Source: Adiantum capillus-veneris
Taxonomy: Eukaryota; Streptophyta; Polypodiopsida; Polypodiales; Pteridaceae
Direction of reading: 5' to 3'
Assembly: GCA_014529385.2 (NCBI GenBank)
Contig: CM043946.1
Span: 23,142,077 to 23,206,076, forward strand
DNA: 64,000 bases
A model generated the notes under the pieces. The model was not told where the DNA came from. It saw only the letters and a list, made by a program, of their open reading frames with translations, and did no database searches. The translations under genes and the position numbers were made by a program. Shown here piece after piece: positions 19,717 to 29,908 of this stretch. Each line of letters begins with the position of its first letter. The first letter of the stretch is position 1.

Positions 19717-20063
19717 TTTTGCCAAAATTTTGCAAGTTTTTGGTCAACTGAGCATATACACATGTTTAGCACATCAATATAAGTCTAACTACGTTACGTA
19801 GGAAAATACGTGGAAAGACTCAATAAATAGGAAAATATTTTAAAAACTTTCACGAATCTAGGATTGTGGCATCGTAACTTCTTTTCTTTTACCGAGGTGT
19901 TAGGTGCATGTGTGGTCCCACTGCTGATATTCTCTTATGGTCATTAACGTACTGGAGGATGGCCATTAAGCCCGCACAAGATATTGGAATTGTAAAACAC
20001 TTTCCCTCCATTAGGATGCTTTCAAAGTGAATCTCCCTCCACTAAAGATTTTCTCTCAGAGCT
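19717..20063. other. Gene-free stretch; element/gene junction
   Basis: AT-rich array-like sequence fades out near 19790, and different, less repetitive DNA follows to the ATG at 20064. I see no LTR ends or target duplication, so the 5' end of the gypsy element is missing here. Confidence 0.4.
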
Positions 20064-21507
20064 ATGGCTTCCACGTCTTCCCGCCCAAGAAGCTCTAGGT
20101 ATTTATGGTCTCTCACACCAACTAGCAACACCTGCACTTTGCCTAGAAGGCCAAGTAATAGCATATCATCAATTACAATATCAAATTCAATAAGTGAAGA
20201 GAACCAATGGGTTGGACAAAGGATAAACAAAGGTTCATGGGTCCTAATGCAACTAAGAAGAGCCAAGAGGTCTAGTGCTATCAATGTTTACCGCTCAGCA
20301 TGGAAGGCCAGAGTGTTGGATTTCAAAGTTGAAATCGATAAAAGATCTGTAAAGGAAGTTCTTGTTCAATATGTATTTACCTATCCAGACGTGATAGCAA
20401 ACGATGGAAATGTGTCAGATATACATCAAACCACGTTGCAATTGTAAGTATTCTTCACATTTCAACTGCATTTGATTTGTCATTTCACTTATTGATACTC
20501 TCAGTTTAACTTTTGTTATATATTTTGCAACATTTATCCCTCTTCTTATGAGCAATGGCTCCATTCTTCACATCTCAACTACATTAGATTTGTCATTTTC
20601 ACTTATTGATACTCTTAGTTTAACTCTTGTTATATATTTTTCAGATGTTTATCCCTCTTCTTATGAGCAATGGGAGCATGTGGAGTGCATAATAGGCCTC
20701 TTCCTTGTCGTTCATGTCTACATTGGTTCTCTACATTATTCAGGGAGAACCAACAAAAGCCTGACTGATAAAGGAATATTTTTCTATGGCCACTTCTACC
20801 AACTCTGCCCAGGGAATAAGAATGGCATGTTGGTGAAAGTGCCTCTACCAACCGACTAAAACACTTTGGACTGGCCAGTTCCTGAGGAAACAATGGTGGA
20901 GGCAATGCAAAGTAAGCTCTAGAAGGATATACAAAGGTCTCTACGTAGCTCTATTCCCACCAAAATGGTTAGAATTGCAAACTTTTGTCCCGCTGCACTG
21001 TTCATAGAGTTGTTTCATAACTACAATATACGTGTTATGAAAACTATGTTCATGTGCAAGTCATTTCAGCAGTCATCCTGTGACAAACTTCTTGACAGAG
21101 GATGGTATGTAAAGGAAGAGATTGGCATACGGTGCGAGGTCGCACTTGACACTCTAGTTGTCAAGTACATGATTGCAAGCCAATCACTGTTAGTCTCTTT
21201 TTGGTATATGCGATCACAAATGCTCAGAGGTAATTATATTCCTATGGACCAGGTTTCTGCAGGTTTGGAAGATAATCCTGTTGTGGATGTGGAAGTGTTT
21301 GATAAAGAGCATGGCCTAATGTTGGTGGTTACAATAAGGGAGCTATGCAGTCTTCTGCAGTTGCGGCAAGACATAATTGAAGAGTCAATGGACAGGGATT
21401 TTTCAGATTTTTTCTTTTTCCTAGATGGCCATAAGCTGATGCGGCATAGGGAGAAAGATATTTTGTGCAAAGAGTTGGATGGTCCGGTTGAAATAGTGTC
21501 AACGTAA
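20064..21507 (+). pseudogene. Degenerate multi-exon gene of unknown function
   Basis: Exon 1 (20064-20443) encodes a Ser-rich start and a basic stretch and ends at a strong donor, GTAAGT. An acceptor TTTTTCAG ends at 20644, and a long frame follows (DVYPSSYEQWEHVECIIGLF, then ...YGHFYQLCPGNKNGM). It meets TAA near 20857 and TAG near 20917, then continues open (MVRIANFCPAALFIELFHN to VEIVST) to 21507. The frame does not join cleanly across the intron. A 115-bp tandem duplication (about 20446-20558 and 20563-20673) spans the acceptor, and one copy has lost the AG. No domain is recognised. It converges on the H3-like/Ulp1-like gene with 211 bp between stops. Confidence 0.4.
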
Positions 21508-21633
21508 CAGAGATTCTTATGAACCCAAGTGTATACAAATGACTTTCAATACATGAAGTTTTTTTGAGCTCATTTGTCAATTGTGGTCTGTGAATATAAG
21601 CGTTCTTGAAATACATTTCTTTAGCCATTGACA

Positions 21634-21635
<2 letters not shown>

Positions 21636-21685
<50 letters not shown>
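21636..21685. repeat. (CT)25 microsatellite between convergent genes
   Basis: Uninterrupted CT run in the short interval between the 3' ends of the two convergent genes. Confidence 0.98.
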
Positions 21686-21688
<3 letters not shown>

Positions 21689-21718
21689 GTTAGGCAAGAC
21701 AAAGACATGATAGAAGAG

Positions 21719-22287
21719 TCATCTTAGTTCATTAGAAAGTACAAACTCGTCCGTGAACAATGGACTGAGATACAATTTCTGTAAGTATGGAATCAAAATG
21801 TCTTCAAGGTAAAAATCAAAGGTATGCCCCTCAAAAGAGGGTGGTGAGATAGTTGTTCCTGGTGGATTTAGGTCTCCCTTTTCAGGAGTATCATCAATCA
21901 GTAGTGTATTATTTGCATCAAAGGGTACATCGATTTGGCTGAACGGTTTGTAAAAAAGAGGTAAGTGTGGTTTTTTAGGGTGGTAGTGGCCCTCGATGGT
22001 AACGCATTTTCTCTGATTATACGAAAAGAAAAAACTTGCCGTATCAGCACCACATACATTGCAAACTATTGTAACTAGTGGCGACAAGTTTTGCCTTTGC
22101 ATTGAAGACCATACGGTAACTCTAAAGCACGAAAGAAGAAAGTGAATAAATTCTTTTGTTCTTGGATGAACCAAAACTCGATAAGTACCCATCCAAAATG
22201 TTTTCAAATCCTCGTAGGTGTCTGCTATACCGAGAGGCACGCGCGTCAGCAGCAATCCATTGATGTCCAAGATAATCAACCTCTATA
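21719..22287 (-). pseudogene. FCP1/NIF-like HAD phosphatase domain
   Basis: The exon begins just after TTTTATAG with LIILDINGLLL, the D-x-N-G variant of the HAD nucleophile loop found in plant FCP1-like proteins. YRVLVHPRTKEFIHFLLSCF and VTVWSSMQRQN follow, then LLIDDTPEKGDLNPPG with the paired Asp of motif III. Length (about 189 codons) and motif order fit a whole domain. It ends in an ordinary stop at 21719. Typical members dephosphorylate Ser/Thr residues; the Asn in the loop is normal for one plant subfamily and does not by itself prove loss of activity. Confidence 0.75.
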
Positions 22288-22339
22288 AAAGTTGACAAGT
22301 ACATATAAGTAGTTAGAAGCTGAACATATTTTGCCATAC

Positions 22340-22977
22340 TTAAATAGACATTACCGGAACAACCGTATCTACAGGTAGCAAGGGTCCATACTGGGTCTCC
22401 ATAGTGTTGTTGTCGTTGTTTCTATCCTCTGCTTTAGCTTCATCGTCGTAGTCATCGTTCTCATCTTCATCAAGGGTCTCGCCCATGGCTCTTTCTGCCT
22501 CATCCAGGGTTTCCTCCAAGGTCTTTTCCTCTCCCTCCATTAGCCAACTTGCATCATCCATATCCTTTTGGGGCTCGTCCATTGGCCGGATTGCCTCATC
22601 CATAGGCCTGCTTTCCTCATCCATCCTTGCCTCAGTTTCCTCCATGGGATTTTTTGGCTCCTCCATTGGCCTACTTGCCTCTTTCATTGTCTCCTCCATA
22701 ATCCCCTCTGCTTGTACACTAGCACCTTGCACAGCCTCGTTTGGACTTTCTGCATCCTCGGCCCTTTCATCTTTGGCTGGTATGACCCCCTTGGCTCGTT
22801 GTGGTTCCACTGTATCTGATACAGGGGCTTCTGGTGGTGGCTCGTCACGTATTGTCATATCAATTCTGCAATCATCCAAGCAGCTATCTTAAGCTTCTCT
22901 GGGGTTCGACATAGTGAGCAGGTGTTGTATTAGACTTGCCTGATATCTTTGCAAATAATCATATGTGTAGTTTTGCA
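22340..22977 (-). pseudogene. Acidic repeat region of the H3/Ulp1/FCP1 locus
   Basis: After the acceptor near 22977 a frame reads TAVQNYTYDYLQRYQAS and later, past a TAA, an acidic stretch with about ten MEE/MDE/MGE-centred repeats and a poly-acidic end (DEDENDDYDDEA). It ends at a donor-like TTCCG/GTAATG at 22352. It is probably an unstructured linker or an acidic histone- or charge-binding region. Confidence 0.5.
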
Positions 22978-23054
22978 CAGCAGTCTATAAAATTAAAAGA
23001 CCACATGGTGAGAAGTCTTGTATAAAGAAAACCAAAACTGACTGAATGCATTGC

Positions 23055-23600
23055 CAAATGGTTACCTTAGTCATGAAAGGTTGTAATGCAAAGTAGCTTT
23101 GTAGGACATATTCTTCATGGAGAAGACATCTCCAGCCGCAAGAAGTTGCATCGGTTTGATTTGGTACAGAAACATCTTTGATTGGGGCCTTGTATAGTTC
23201 GTACCTTCCACATAGCTTGCCATAAGCTAGCAATAATCTCTTTATACAACTGCATAAAGGAGTATCAGGATGTTATCTTGAGGCTTTCAAATTTACATGG
23301 ATATCCATAAGAAACACTTTCTGATACATAACACTTACAGCCTAATTTCAGGGTGGGTTCCTTTTATTGAATTGAACACCCACACTGCTGGCTGCTCAAC
23401 ATCAAGGCATATGAAACTCCAGTGATGATTGTTCTCATAAGGAAAGATGATGACAATTACTTCTAGCATATCACAGTGGAGAAACCAACTCTCGAATGTG
23501 CTAGATGGACTGTTCTTCTGTCTAATAATCACAGACATTTGTGGATCAAGAAGAAACACCTCCGTGTGGGTGTGCAGTGAAAGTTGACTTTTGATCAAAC
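23055..23600 (-). pseudogene. Ulp1/C48-type cysteine protease domain
   Basis: The first exon has FLLDPQMSVIIRQ, then VIVIIFPYENNHHWSFICLD with the catalytic His-Trp-Ser, then VFNSIKG, where the catalytic Asp of D-S is Asn. After an intron the second exon has VPNQTDATSCGWRCLLHEE with the oxyanion Gln and the nucleophile Cys. This is the His...Asp...Gln...Cys order of SUMO/ubiquitin-like proteases. The Asp-to-Asn change may inactivate it. C48 domains also occur inside some plant transposons, which is one reading of this locus. Confidence 0.75.
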
Positions 23601-24081
23601 TGCAGGGAGTGTACCTGATTTAGTACACCTATCATTTGAGTTTTCAAAGTTAGCAAAATATTAAAACTTACTTAAGACAAACGTAGATAGTTGTATCTGA
23701 TATCTAAGCATCTGGATCCAGCAGTATATTAATGTCCACTGTATCCAGAGCCAGCTTTCTGGATCCATCTATAAATGGTATCTCTGCAAGCAAACCATCC
23801 TTCATTGAAAGTAGAGTATCTTGGTTGTTTGCATCTATGGATCGGGTCACATTGCATTCTCTTTCCCTGTGGGACTCCACTGCTACTTTCATTTTCTCCC
23901 TAAGTTCTGCTTCCCTTATGTCTTGTGTTTGGCGAGCAACCGTCTCTGCCCTTGCTCTTGTATTAACATCATGTGTGACATCTACAACTGTGACTTGTGG
24001 CAATAGTTCAGGGGGGTATAGCAAAATTTCCCTCATTTTCTTATTCCTGTAGTCATTGGGTACCAAAAGTTTGTCATACCT

Positions 24082-24500
24082 CCACCTTACCCTTTTTAGT
24101 GTCTTGCTGTCTTTGCCCATTTTAGTCACCCTGTGGGCATGGGCTGCTACAATGGTCATGTCACTGAAGTACTAAAGCAGAAAGTCCTCTGCTGCTTCCT
24201 GTAGACCCATCAGTGCAACCACTTTCCACCTTTTAGTGCCCCAGGTAGCTTCATCACAAATGGACCTCACCATCCTCTGGAAGGGCAGCTTTGGTATGCA
24301 CAAATCAACACACATTTCTATCCCTTCCTGATTTCTTTGAAAAGTCCCATGCAGATCTGTAACTTATTCATCCTTGGACCTTTCAATATTTTACTTGGTT
24401 TTCCAGGTCTCTTCTTTGGGGTTGCAGATCTGCTACTTGCCTTAGCTGCCAACCCTGGTCCCTTGTCCGCCTTTCCTGTAGTGGCCTTTGTTCTAGCCAT
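24082..24500 (-). pseudogene. Divergent histone H3-like domain
   Basis: The ATG at 24500 opens MARTKATTGKADKGPG, which keeps the canonical H3 start A-R-T-K. A Lys/Pro-rich tail, then KEIRK, then KLPFQRMVRSI, then ALMGLQEAAEDFLL, YFSD and AHAHRVTKMGKD follow, and the domain ends LKRVRW. These are the alphaN, alpha1, alpha2 and alpha3 landmarks of H3 in order with nearly canonical spacing. The alpha1-loop1 segment (CDEATWGTKRW) is diverged, as in H3 variants. There is one frame break between KEIRK and the next helix, and a TAG replaces two residues in alpha2. H3 pairs with H4 in the nucleosome; a divergent copy tied to a protease gene is unexpected. Confidence 0.85.
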
Positions 24501-24521
24501 TCCACTATATACAAATAGAAG

Positions 24522-24523
<2 letters not shown>

Positions 24524-24605
<82 letters not shown>
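24524..24605. repeat. (CT)41 microsatellite upstream of the H3-like ATG
   Basis: Starts 24 bp upstream of the ATG on the - strand, so it would be a GA tract in the 5' leader or promoter of the H3-like gene. The gypsy copy 24653-25786 begins on its other side. Confidence 0.98.
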
Positions 24606-24607
<2 letters not shown>

Positions 24608-24652
24608 CCCCAAAACTCTCCCTGTCTCTCACCAAAACTTATCCCATTACTA

Positions 24653-25786
24653 ATGGCGCGCGTGAAAGAATTTTTTGACCATAAAATACACCTCTATGTG
24701 CCGTTCATCAAGAAATGCAACTTTTGCACATCCAATACCACTGTGGATTATGCCACATTATACCAAGTGATAGTAGCACCCGCATGGAGTCATGCTATTG
24801 TGGAATATTTGACTAATAAAGAGTTGCCAGGAGATTGGTCTAAAGCCAGACAAAAGGCTTTACAAATCGAAGCGAATAGGTATACCCTCATTAGTGACCA
24901 ATTGTATAAAAGAGGAACTGATGACCAGCTGAGGTTAGTTCGTCATGAAAATGACTACTTTCCATTATTGGAACAAGCTCATGCAGGCATAGCAGGAGGT
25001 CATTTTTCAACGGAGAGAACCGTAAAAATCATTATGGTTGCAGGCATATGGTGGCCGACCATGATTCAAGATGAAGCAGAATTCGTGAAAAGGTGTGATG
25101 AATGTCAACGCACTAAGGTACCAATTAAAAGAGACGAAATGCCTTTAAGACCAATGATGAGTGCTCGAGCATTTGCTAAATGGGGATTGGACTTTGTTGG
25201 TCCTATTACTCCACTAGTGTATCATTCACAAGCACAATATATCATAGTGGCCACGGATTACATGACCAAATGGGTGGAAGCAAAAGCCACAACCAAAGCA
25301 AACGCTAGAACCACGGCACAATTCTTATATGAATATGTGTTTACACGTTATGGCCTTCCAATTGAGCTGGTGAGTGATAGAGGGACACACTTTGTAAATG
25401 AAGTTATCCAAAATCTCTTAAATGAGTTTATGGTAATTCATCGCAAATCTGCACCCTACCATCCACAAGCCAATGGTCAAGCAGAAGAGACCAACAAAAT
25501 ATTGTGCACAGTTCTTACAAAACTGGTTAGTGAAACAAGAACGGACTGGGATCAAATGCTATATTCGGCATTGTGGGTTTATCGAGTTGCATATAAAACA
25601 ACACTCAATGCTACACCATTTAATATGGTATATGGGTTAAATGCAATATTGCCTATTGAATTTTTGATTCCCACACTAAGGGTAGCCACACAATTGGACT
25701 GGACGGGGCATGAGCTTTCAGAACGATTAGCGGACCTTGAAAAATTAGATGAGTTATGACTCAATACTGTAGCAGCCATATATGCT
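24653..25786 (+). pseudogene. Ty3/gypsy integrase with remnant of a first zinc domain (second copy)
   Basis: Opens inside the first zinc module (FIKKCNFC, aligned with FVKYCPQC of the 8750-10932 copy), then the second H2C2 module (QAHAGIAGGHF...KRCDECQ, all four ligands intact). The core has WGLDFVGP, VSDRGTHF and NGQAEETN, which are the three acidic residues of the DDE triad, then ATPFNMVYG. It is unbroken for 368 codons, then has one TGA at 25758 and reads on as LNTVAAIYA to the solo LTR at 25787. RT and RNase H are missing upstream. The integrase catalytic core looks intact, the best preserved in the window. Confidence 0.85.
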
Positions 25787-27359
25787 GTCATAATAATCAA
25801 TATCTAATTCTCCTAAATGACTTTCTCATATTAAACTGATCATTTAATGTGGGGAAGTTCTAGGGGAGAAAAGGTTAGAATATTGGTGAAGCTAGCAGAC
25901 CGGCCACAGTAGGGATCCAAAGGAGGGAAAATAGGGATCTAAAGGGGGGGGGCCATCTGCAAAAGAGCCATGTGCAACAATGGGCTAAAAAGACCCTAAG
26001 GTTCAACCCATTAAGACTTCCAAAATGCTAAGGTTCCAAAATTCAAAGGTTGTGTCCAAAGGTCAAACCTAGGGGAAATTGGATGCTTTGTGTGTGTAAA
26101 AAAAGTCTTTGCATATCCCTACATGGGAGGGGGCGAGCCCTAAAGGTAGGGGATGAGACAGAAAATCACACACACACAGAGGCTCCCTTTACACAAAGGG
26201 AATGAGGGACACATGTCAGCTCCCTAGGCCAGATGCCCACAAGGTGTGTCCAGTTTCTATTGGATGACCCTTGAAGTGGACCGATGAGAATTAAGCTAGA
26301 GTAAATCTAGTTTAATTAATTTAAAAACATTTAATAAAAGAAACCAATGAGAATTAAGTCTCCTAGAAGACTATTGGGCAGTCTCCCAAGGGGTCCAATG
26401 AGCATTCAGGAGCCCAATGGCTTGCTTGATTCCTATTGTCTAGGAGGAAAAGGGGTCCAATGAGAGTTTAGTTTAATTATTTAATTACCTAAATCTCTCA
26501 CAAAAGGGGAAAGGGGGACACATGTCAAAAGGCTATCACTTATGCTGCTTAATGGTCATTGGCTTGACTTGAGGAGAGCCAATGAGGGCTCAGCAAGAGG
26601 GCTCGCCCAAGAGAGAGAGGGGGTTGATTTTTGCAAGGCATTATCACACACACACTCACACACAGTCTATGTGTGAAGCAAAGAAGACTATCTCTTCCCA
26701 AGCTTTAATGGAGAGCTCATCACCTACTCCAAGCTTGTGAGATAGAAGCCTACATCAACACTCTCTTGGCATGTGGATGCAACTCCAACCAAGAGCCAAG
26801 ATTCAATGCATGCTCATCTCCTCTACCAAGCTAATTACTAAGCTAAGCTATGCTAATATGAGTGATTATGTGAGGAGATGTACATCTTTCTCGTAAGATA
26901 CTCCTTCTTCCTCTCAATCTACTCTCATACCCTGCTAGCTCTCACCATCTTCGAAGGTGTGTGAGGTCTTGGGTCTGAGAACGGGGATAATTCAAGTTGT
27001 GTTTGCTAAGTGTTTTGCTTAGTGCATGAAGCTTTCATCTTCATTGCACTAGCTAGTCTTGAAGGAACACAAAGAATTGTATTGTACAATGTCTCTCTTG
27101 ATGGGAGAAACCATAATACAAAGCCTTTTGGAGGGGGGACCGGCTCCATGCAAATCCGGTCCTCAACTGTTGTCATTAGCTTAATTTCTCTCTCTTTTGA
27201 AAGTATTGTCGATGCTATCTAACTAGGTGTTATGCTTTTTGTTGCTCTCTCCACCCAAGCACTCTTGTAATTCTCATTAGGAATCTATTCTAATGAAATG
27301 CCCACTATGTTCATGCTAATTTTCGCTACACATAAGTTATTAGGCCATTAAATGTTACA
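25787..27359. mobile_element. Solo LTR inserted in the integrase C-terminus
   Basis: Integrase homology stops after IYA at 25786 and resumes at about 27365 with KRQQKEFFD. The 1,573-bp insert begins TGTCATA and ends TGTTACA. It is flanked by TATGC (25782-25786) and TATGG (27360-27364), a 5-bp duplication with one mismatch. There is no coding capacity apart from chance frames; purine-rich and CACACA stretches and several short AATTAA-rich parts occur. It fits LTR-LTR recombination that left a solo LTR. Orientation is not fixed. Confidence 0.75.
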
Positions 27360-27364
27360 TATGG

Positions 27365-27660
27365 AAAAAAAGACAACAGAAAGAGTTTTTTGACAAACAT
27401 GTCAAGAACAAGGACTTTAAAATGGGCGACTATGTCTTAGTATACACCCTTAAATAGCATGCCAAGAAGCTAAAGAAAAGGGTAATGGGGCCTTATTTGG
27501 TCCAAAAAATATCATCCAGCGGAGCAGTAAAACTGTCGACACTAGATGGAAAAGAAATGCCGAACCAGATTAGTGGGTGTCGTTTGAAAAAGTATCATCT
27601 ACCTTTAACACCAGAAATGTTGTTTCAATTGCATTATGGCAAAGCCTATAGATAGGAACA
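27365..27660 (+). pseudogene. Integrase C-terminal domain (continuation after solo LTR)
   Basis: KRQQKEFFDKHVKNKDFKMG, then DYVLVYTLK, one TAG, then GAVKLSTLDGKEMP and SGCRLKKYH. It matches the fragment at 6484-6777. A one-base change at the A-run next to the insertion shifts the frame. The linker to 27831 is Gln/Lys-rich. Confidence 0.75.
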
Positions 27661-27831
27661 ACAAAGAATTCAGGACCAAGCACAACAAGAAGCCAAGGAA
27701 CGCATTGCTAAGCGAAAGAAGTTTCTAAGGACAATAAACATGGTCACACCAATGATGGCTGACGAATATCCTCTTTCGACATTCCGAACAATATTCAAAG
27801 CGAAGAGTTAGCAAAGACAATAAAAAAATTT

Positions 27832-29104
27832 ATGGCTCAAGACGAAAGCACCATTGACAACTTGAAAGATACGTGGTGTAGTCCTTACATAAAAGCTTAT
27901 GCAGGCACAGAACAAGTTGAAACCTATGCATTGCTTGACACTAGAGAAAAAATGAGTGTCATCAGCTTTGAGCTCTTTCAGAAACTTGGACCAATGAGGA
28001 AGTTCCCAGAGACACACAGGTTGAAAGTAGCATCGAGTGATGAGGTGACCACGTTGTGGTCTATTATATTACCAATCACAGTGCAGGCACACCTGTACAC
28101 TACCAAGTTCCATGTACTTCCACTAAGTAGATCAGCAACGTCGTGTATCTTAGCAATGTCATGGATGAAAGCTAACATGGTATTCATTGATTTGGATACT
28201 AATGAAGCACTATTCAGAAATGAAAACTTTTCAGAACCCTTCTTATCATATGACCAATACATGTCAAGGTGGAGATAGGAGTCAATAAAACCGCAAAGCA
28301 TTGACCAACAACAAACAAAGTTTACATATCAAGAAACGTATTATCAAAAATCAACAATCATGCAGGGAACCAGGCAAGTTTGGGTATGACGTACAGATCT
28401 AGCCGAGGCACAATTTCATCAAGGGAGGAAATATAAAGTTTGGATCAAGAAAGACAACTTAATTCCTGTAAAAAAGTGGACAGATGAACAGACAAAACAC
28501 CAAAAGCCAGCAAAGCTTCAAAGAAAAATTGTCAACCAGCCGAATACGCAACGGACTATATTGGTATGGCGGCCAAAATTACCAATTCAAACGTGCCAAC
28601 AACACAAGTATGGATGCCAAAGAAGACCACCGAACAGTTGTCTACAACTATCAATGCCAAGCCAAATCATACAACCAGCACGCAGAAACAAGCAGAATCC
28701 ACAACAATAACTACAAGGATCTGTACGACCAAAGTCATCCAATGGAAAAGAACGAATGTTCCACCAGAACATGCAACAAAATGTTCAACAATATCGACTT
28801 CAAAGGAGACACATATGCCAATTAAAAAACCGTGGAAAACAATCAAACAAAGAGCGGCAGATTTACAACTTCTTCTTGCAAAGAAAATCTGCCAGCCAAC
28901 TCAGGCTACCACAGGAAACCTCAACGACAAATCTGCCAATAAGCAAATCAATTATACCTTCCTCTTACACCGCATAAATTCTTTCTACATGCATTGACTG
29001 TACATGCAGATAGGGCGACATTACAAGGCCTGCATTAGCATGAGTTCACGCCCATGCACATCACATACCCTTGACGATACCCTATCATCCGGGAGGACTC
29101 CAAC
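27832..29104 (+). pseudogene. Downstream retropepsin-like domain and tail (PR2), second copy
   Basis: Follows the integrase C-terminus on the same strand. The 148-codon frame has ALLDTREKMSVIS, a retropepsin loop in which the Gly-Ala after D-T are Arg-Glu, and SCILAMSWMKAN, the hydrophobic-Gly-like flap/ILG position. A linker with TRQVWV, a Thr/Gln/Asn-rich region in shifting frames (28484-28997), and a tail with TIKQRAADLQLLL follow. These match the linker and tail of 5216-6256 in order. It ends at polypurine tract 2. The active-site changes and stops make it inactive, but recurrence at two loci supports a real module placed after the integrase. Confidence 0.65.
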
Positions 29105-29119
29105 TAGGAGGGGGGGAGG
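29102..29119 (+). other. Polypurine tract 2
   Basis: AACTAGGAGGGGGGGAGG at the end of the PR2 tail, sharing CTAGGAGGGG and the preceding TC.TCC.GGAG.AC.CCA context with tract 1. The embedded TAG is the likely stop codon. Confidence 0.6.
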
Positions 29120-29877
29120 CATTCCAAATGCGGAATCACGTCATATATTAGAGGGAAATGTTTGTGATTAATTTTTCAACCATTTTTGCGTTTTATTGTG
29201 TGATTTTGGAAAAAAGAATATGCCCTTGTAATTAATCAGAATTGGGGACCAAATGATCATATATGAGTCCCTAGGGATGTGTATATACTATAAAGAGAGT
29301 CAAAACTGGTCAAAAACTGTCGAAAAATAGCAAAAAATAGGCCAAGGTTGACGATTAAGAGTGAGAATGTACATAGACGAGAGAAAAGTGAGCTACAAAG
29401 TGTTTTGCTTTTCATTGGTATTTTTATAGGTTAGAATTGCTATTTTTGGGTTATTTTGGATTTATTTGCTTTATTTTAGCCATTTTCTAGCAAAAAATAT
29501 ATTAAAAAAATTCCATAATCCAGATGGAAACACAACAAAAGAGACGCCTGATTAGAGCAAGGTAAAGAAGACATAGAAAAATAGGGATTGCAAAGGTGAC
29601 AGGGCAAAAATGACCACCGTCATGACGGGACCAACAGGAGAAATCTACAAAAATTGTAAAACTGGAGCAACCGAGGTCCAAATCAGGAAATTAGCGAGCC
29701 TAAACCGCATCTTGGAAAAAGTTATGGCCACAGGTAAAAGATGGGAAAATTTTGTGTCGGAATCTCGATTACATATACAGGGGCTAGGCTAGAAATCTCT
29801 CATTTGAGTCATTTTTCATTGTGAGAGAGAGAGATCTCCCTACAACAGTTGAGACTCCAGGAGCTCATCCATCGCGC
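29120..29877 (+). mobile_element. LTR-like promoter block 2
   Basis: About 760 bp of AT-rich non-coding DNA between polypurine tract 2 and the gag-like ATG. It is colinear in motifs with 4179-5199: TGTGATTTT, ATGCCCTTGTAATTA, GTGTATATACTAT, CAGATGGAAA, and a weak TATA-like TACATATA near 29769 followed by GGGGCTAGGCTA. The ATG follows by only about 100 bp, leaving little room for a U5 plus a primer-binding site, and no TGG-type site is seen. So this may be an internal promoter rather than a full LTR. Confidence 0.45.
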
Positions 29878-29908
29878 ATGGTCACCAGATCAGCATCAGA
29901 TATGAGAG

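Larger units (their letters stand above)
21719..24500 (-). pseudogene. Histone-H3-like, Ulp1-like and FCP1-like multi-domain gene
   Basis: On the - strand, in order: an H3-like histone fold (24500-24082); a charged helical segment (24081-23704); a C48/Ulp1-type protease domain split over two exons (23598-23339 and about 23245-23055); a short exon plus an acidic region with repeated MEE/MDE-P blocks (about 22976-22340); and an FCP1/NIF-like HAD phosphatase domain (22287-21719). Splice-like sites join the parts: GTAAGT donor near 23672, GTAAGTG near 23339, TTTATGCAG near 23245, GTAACC near 23055, TTTTATAG near 22977, and TTTTATAG near 22288. Breaks are a frameshift plus TAG near 24320, TAG at 24172, TAG after DPDA near 23704, and TAA near 22892. 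Whether all domains belonged to one protein is inferred from order, spacing and splice sites. Confidence 0.6.

Noticed and set aside
24318-24635. Arg-Glu and Leu-Ser dipeptide ORFs across GA/CT tracts (also near 15570, 21329, 41395, 45818, 54434, 60321)
   Set aside because: They are translations of microsatellites, not genes.
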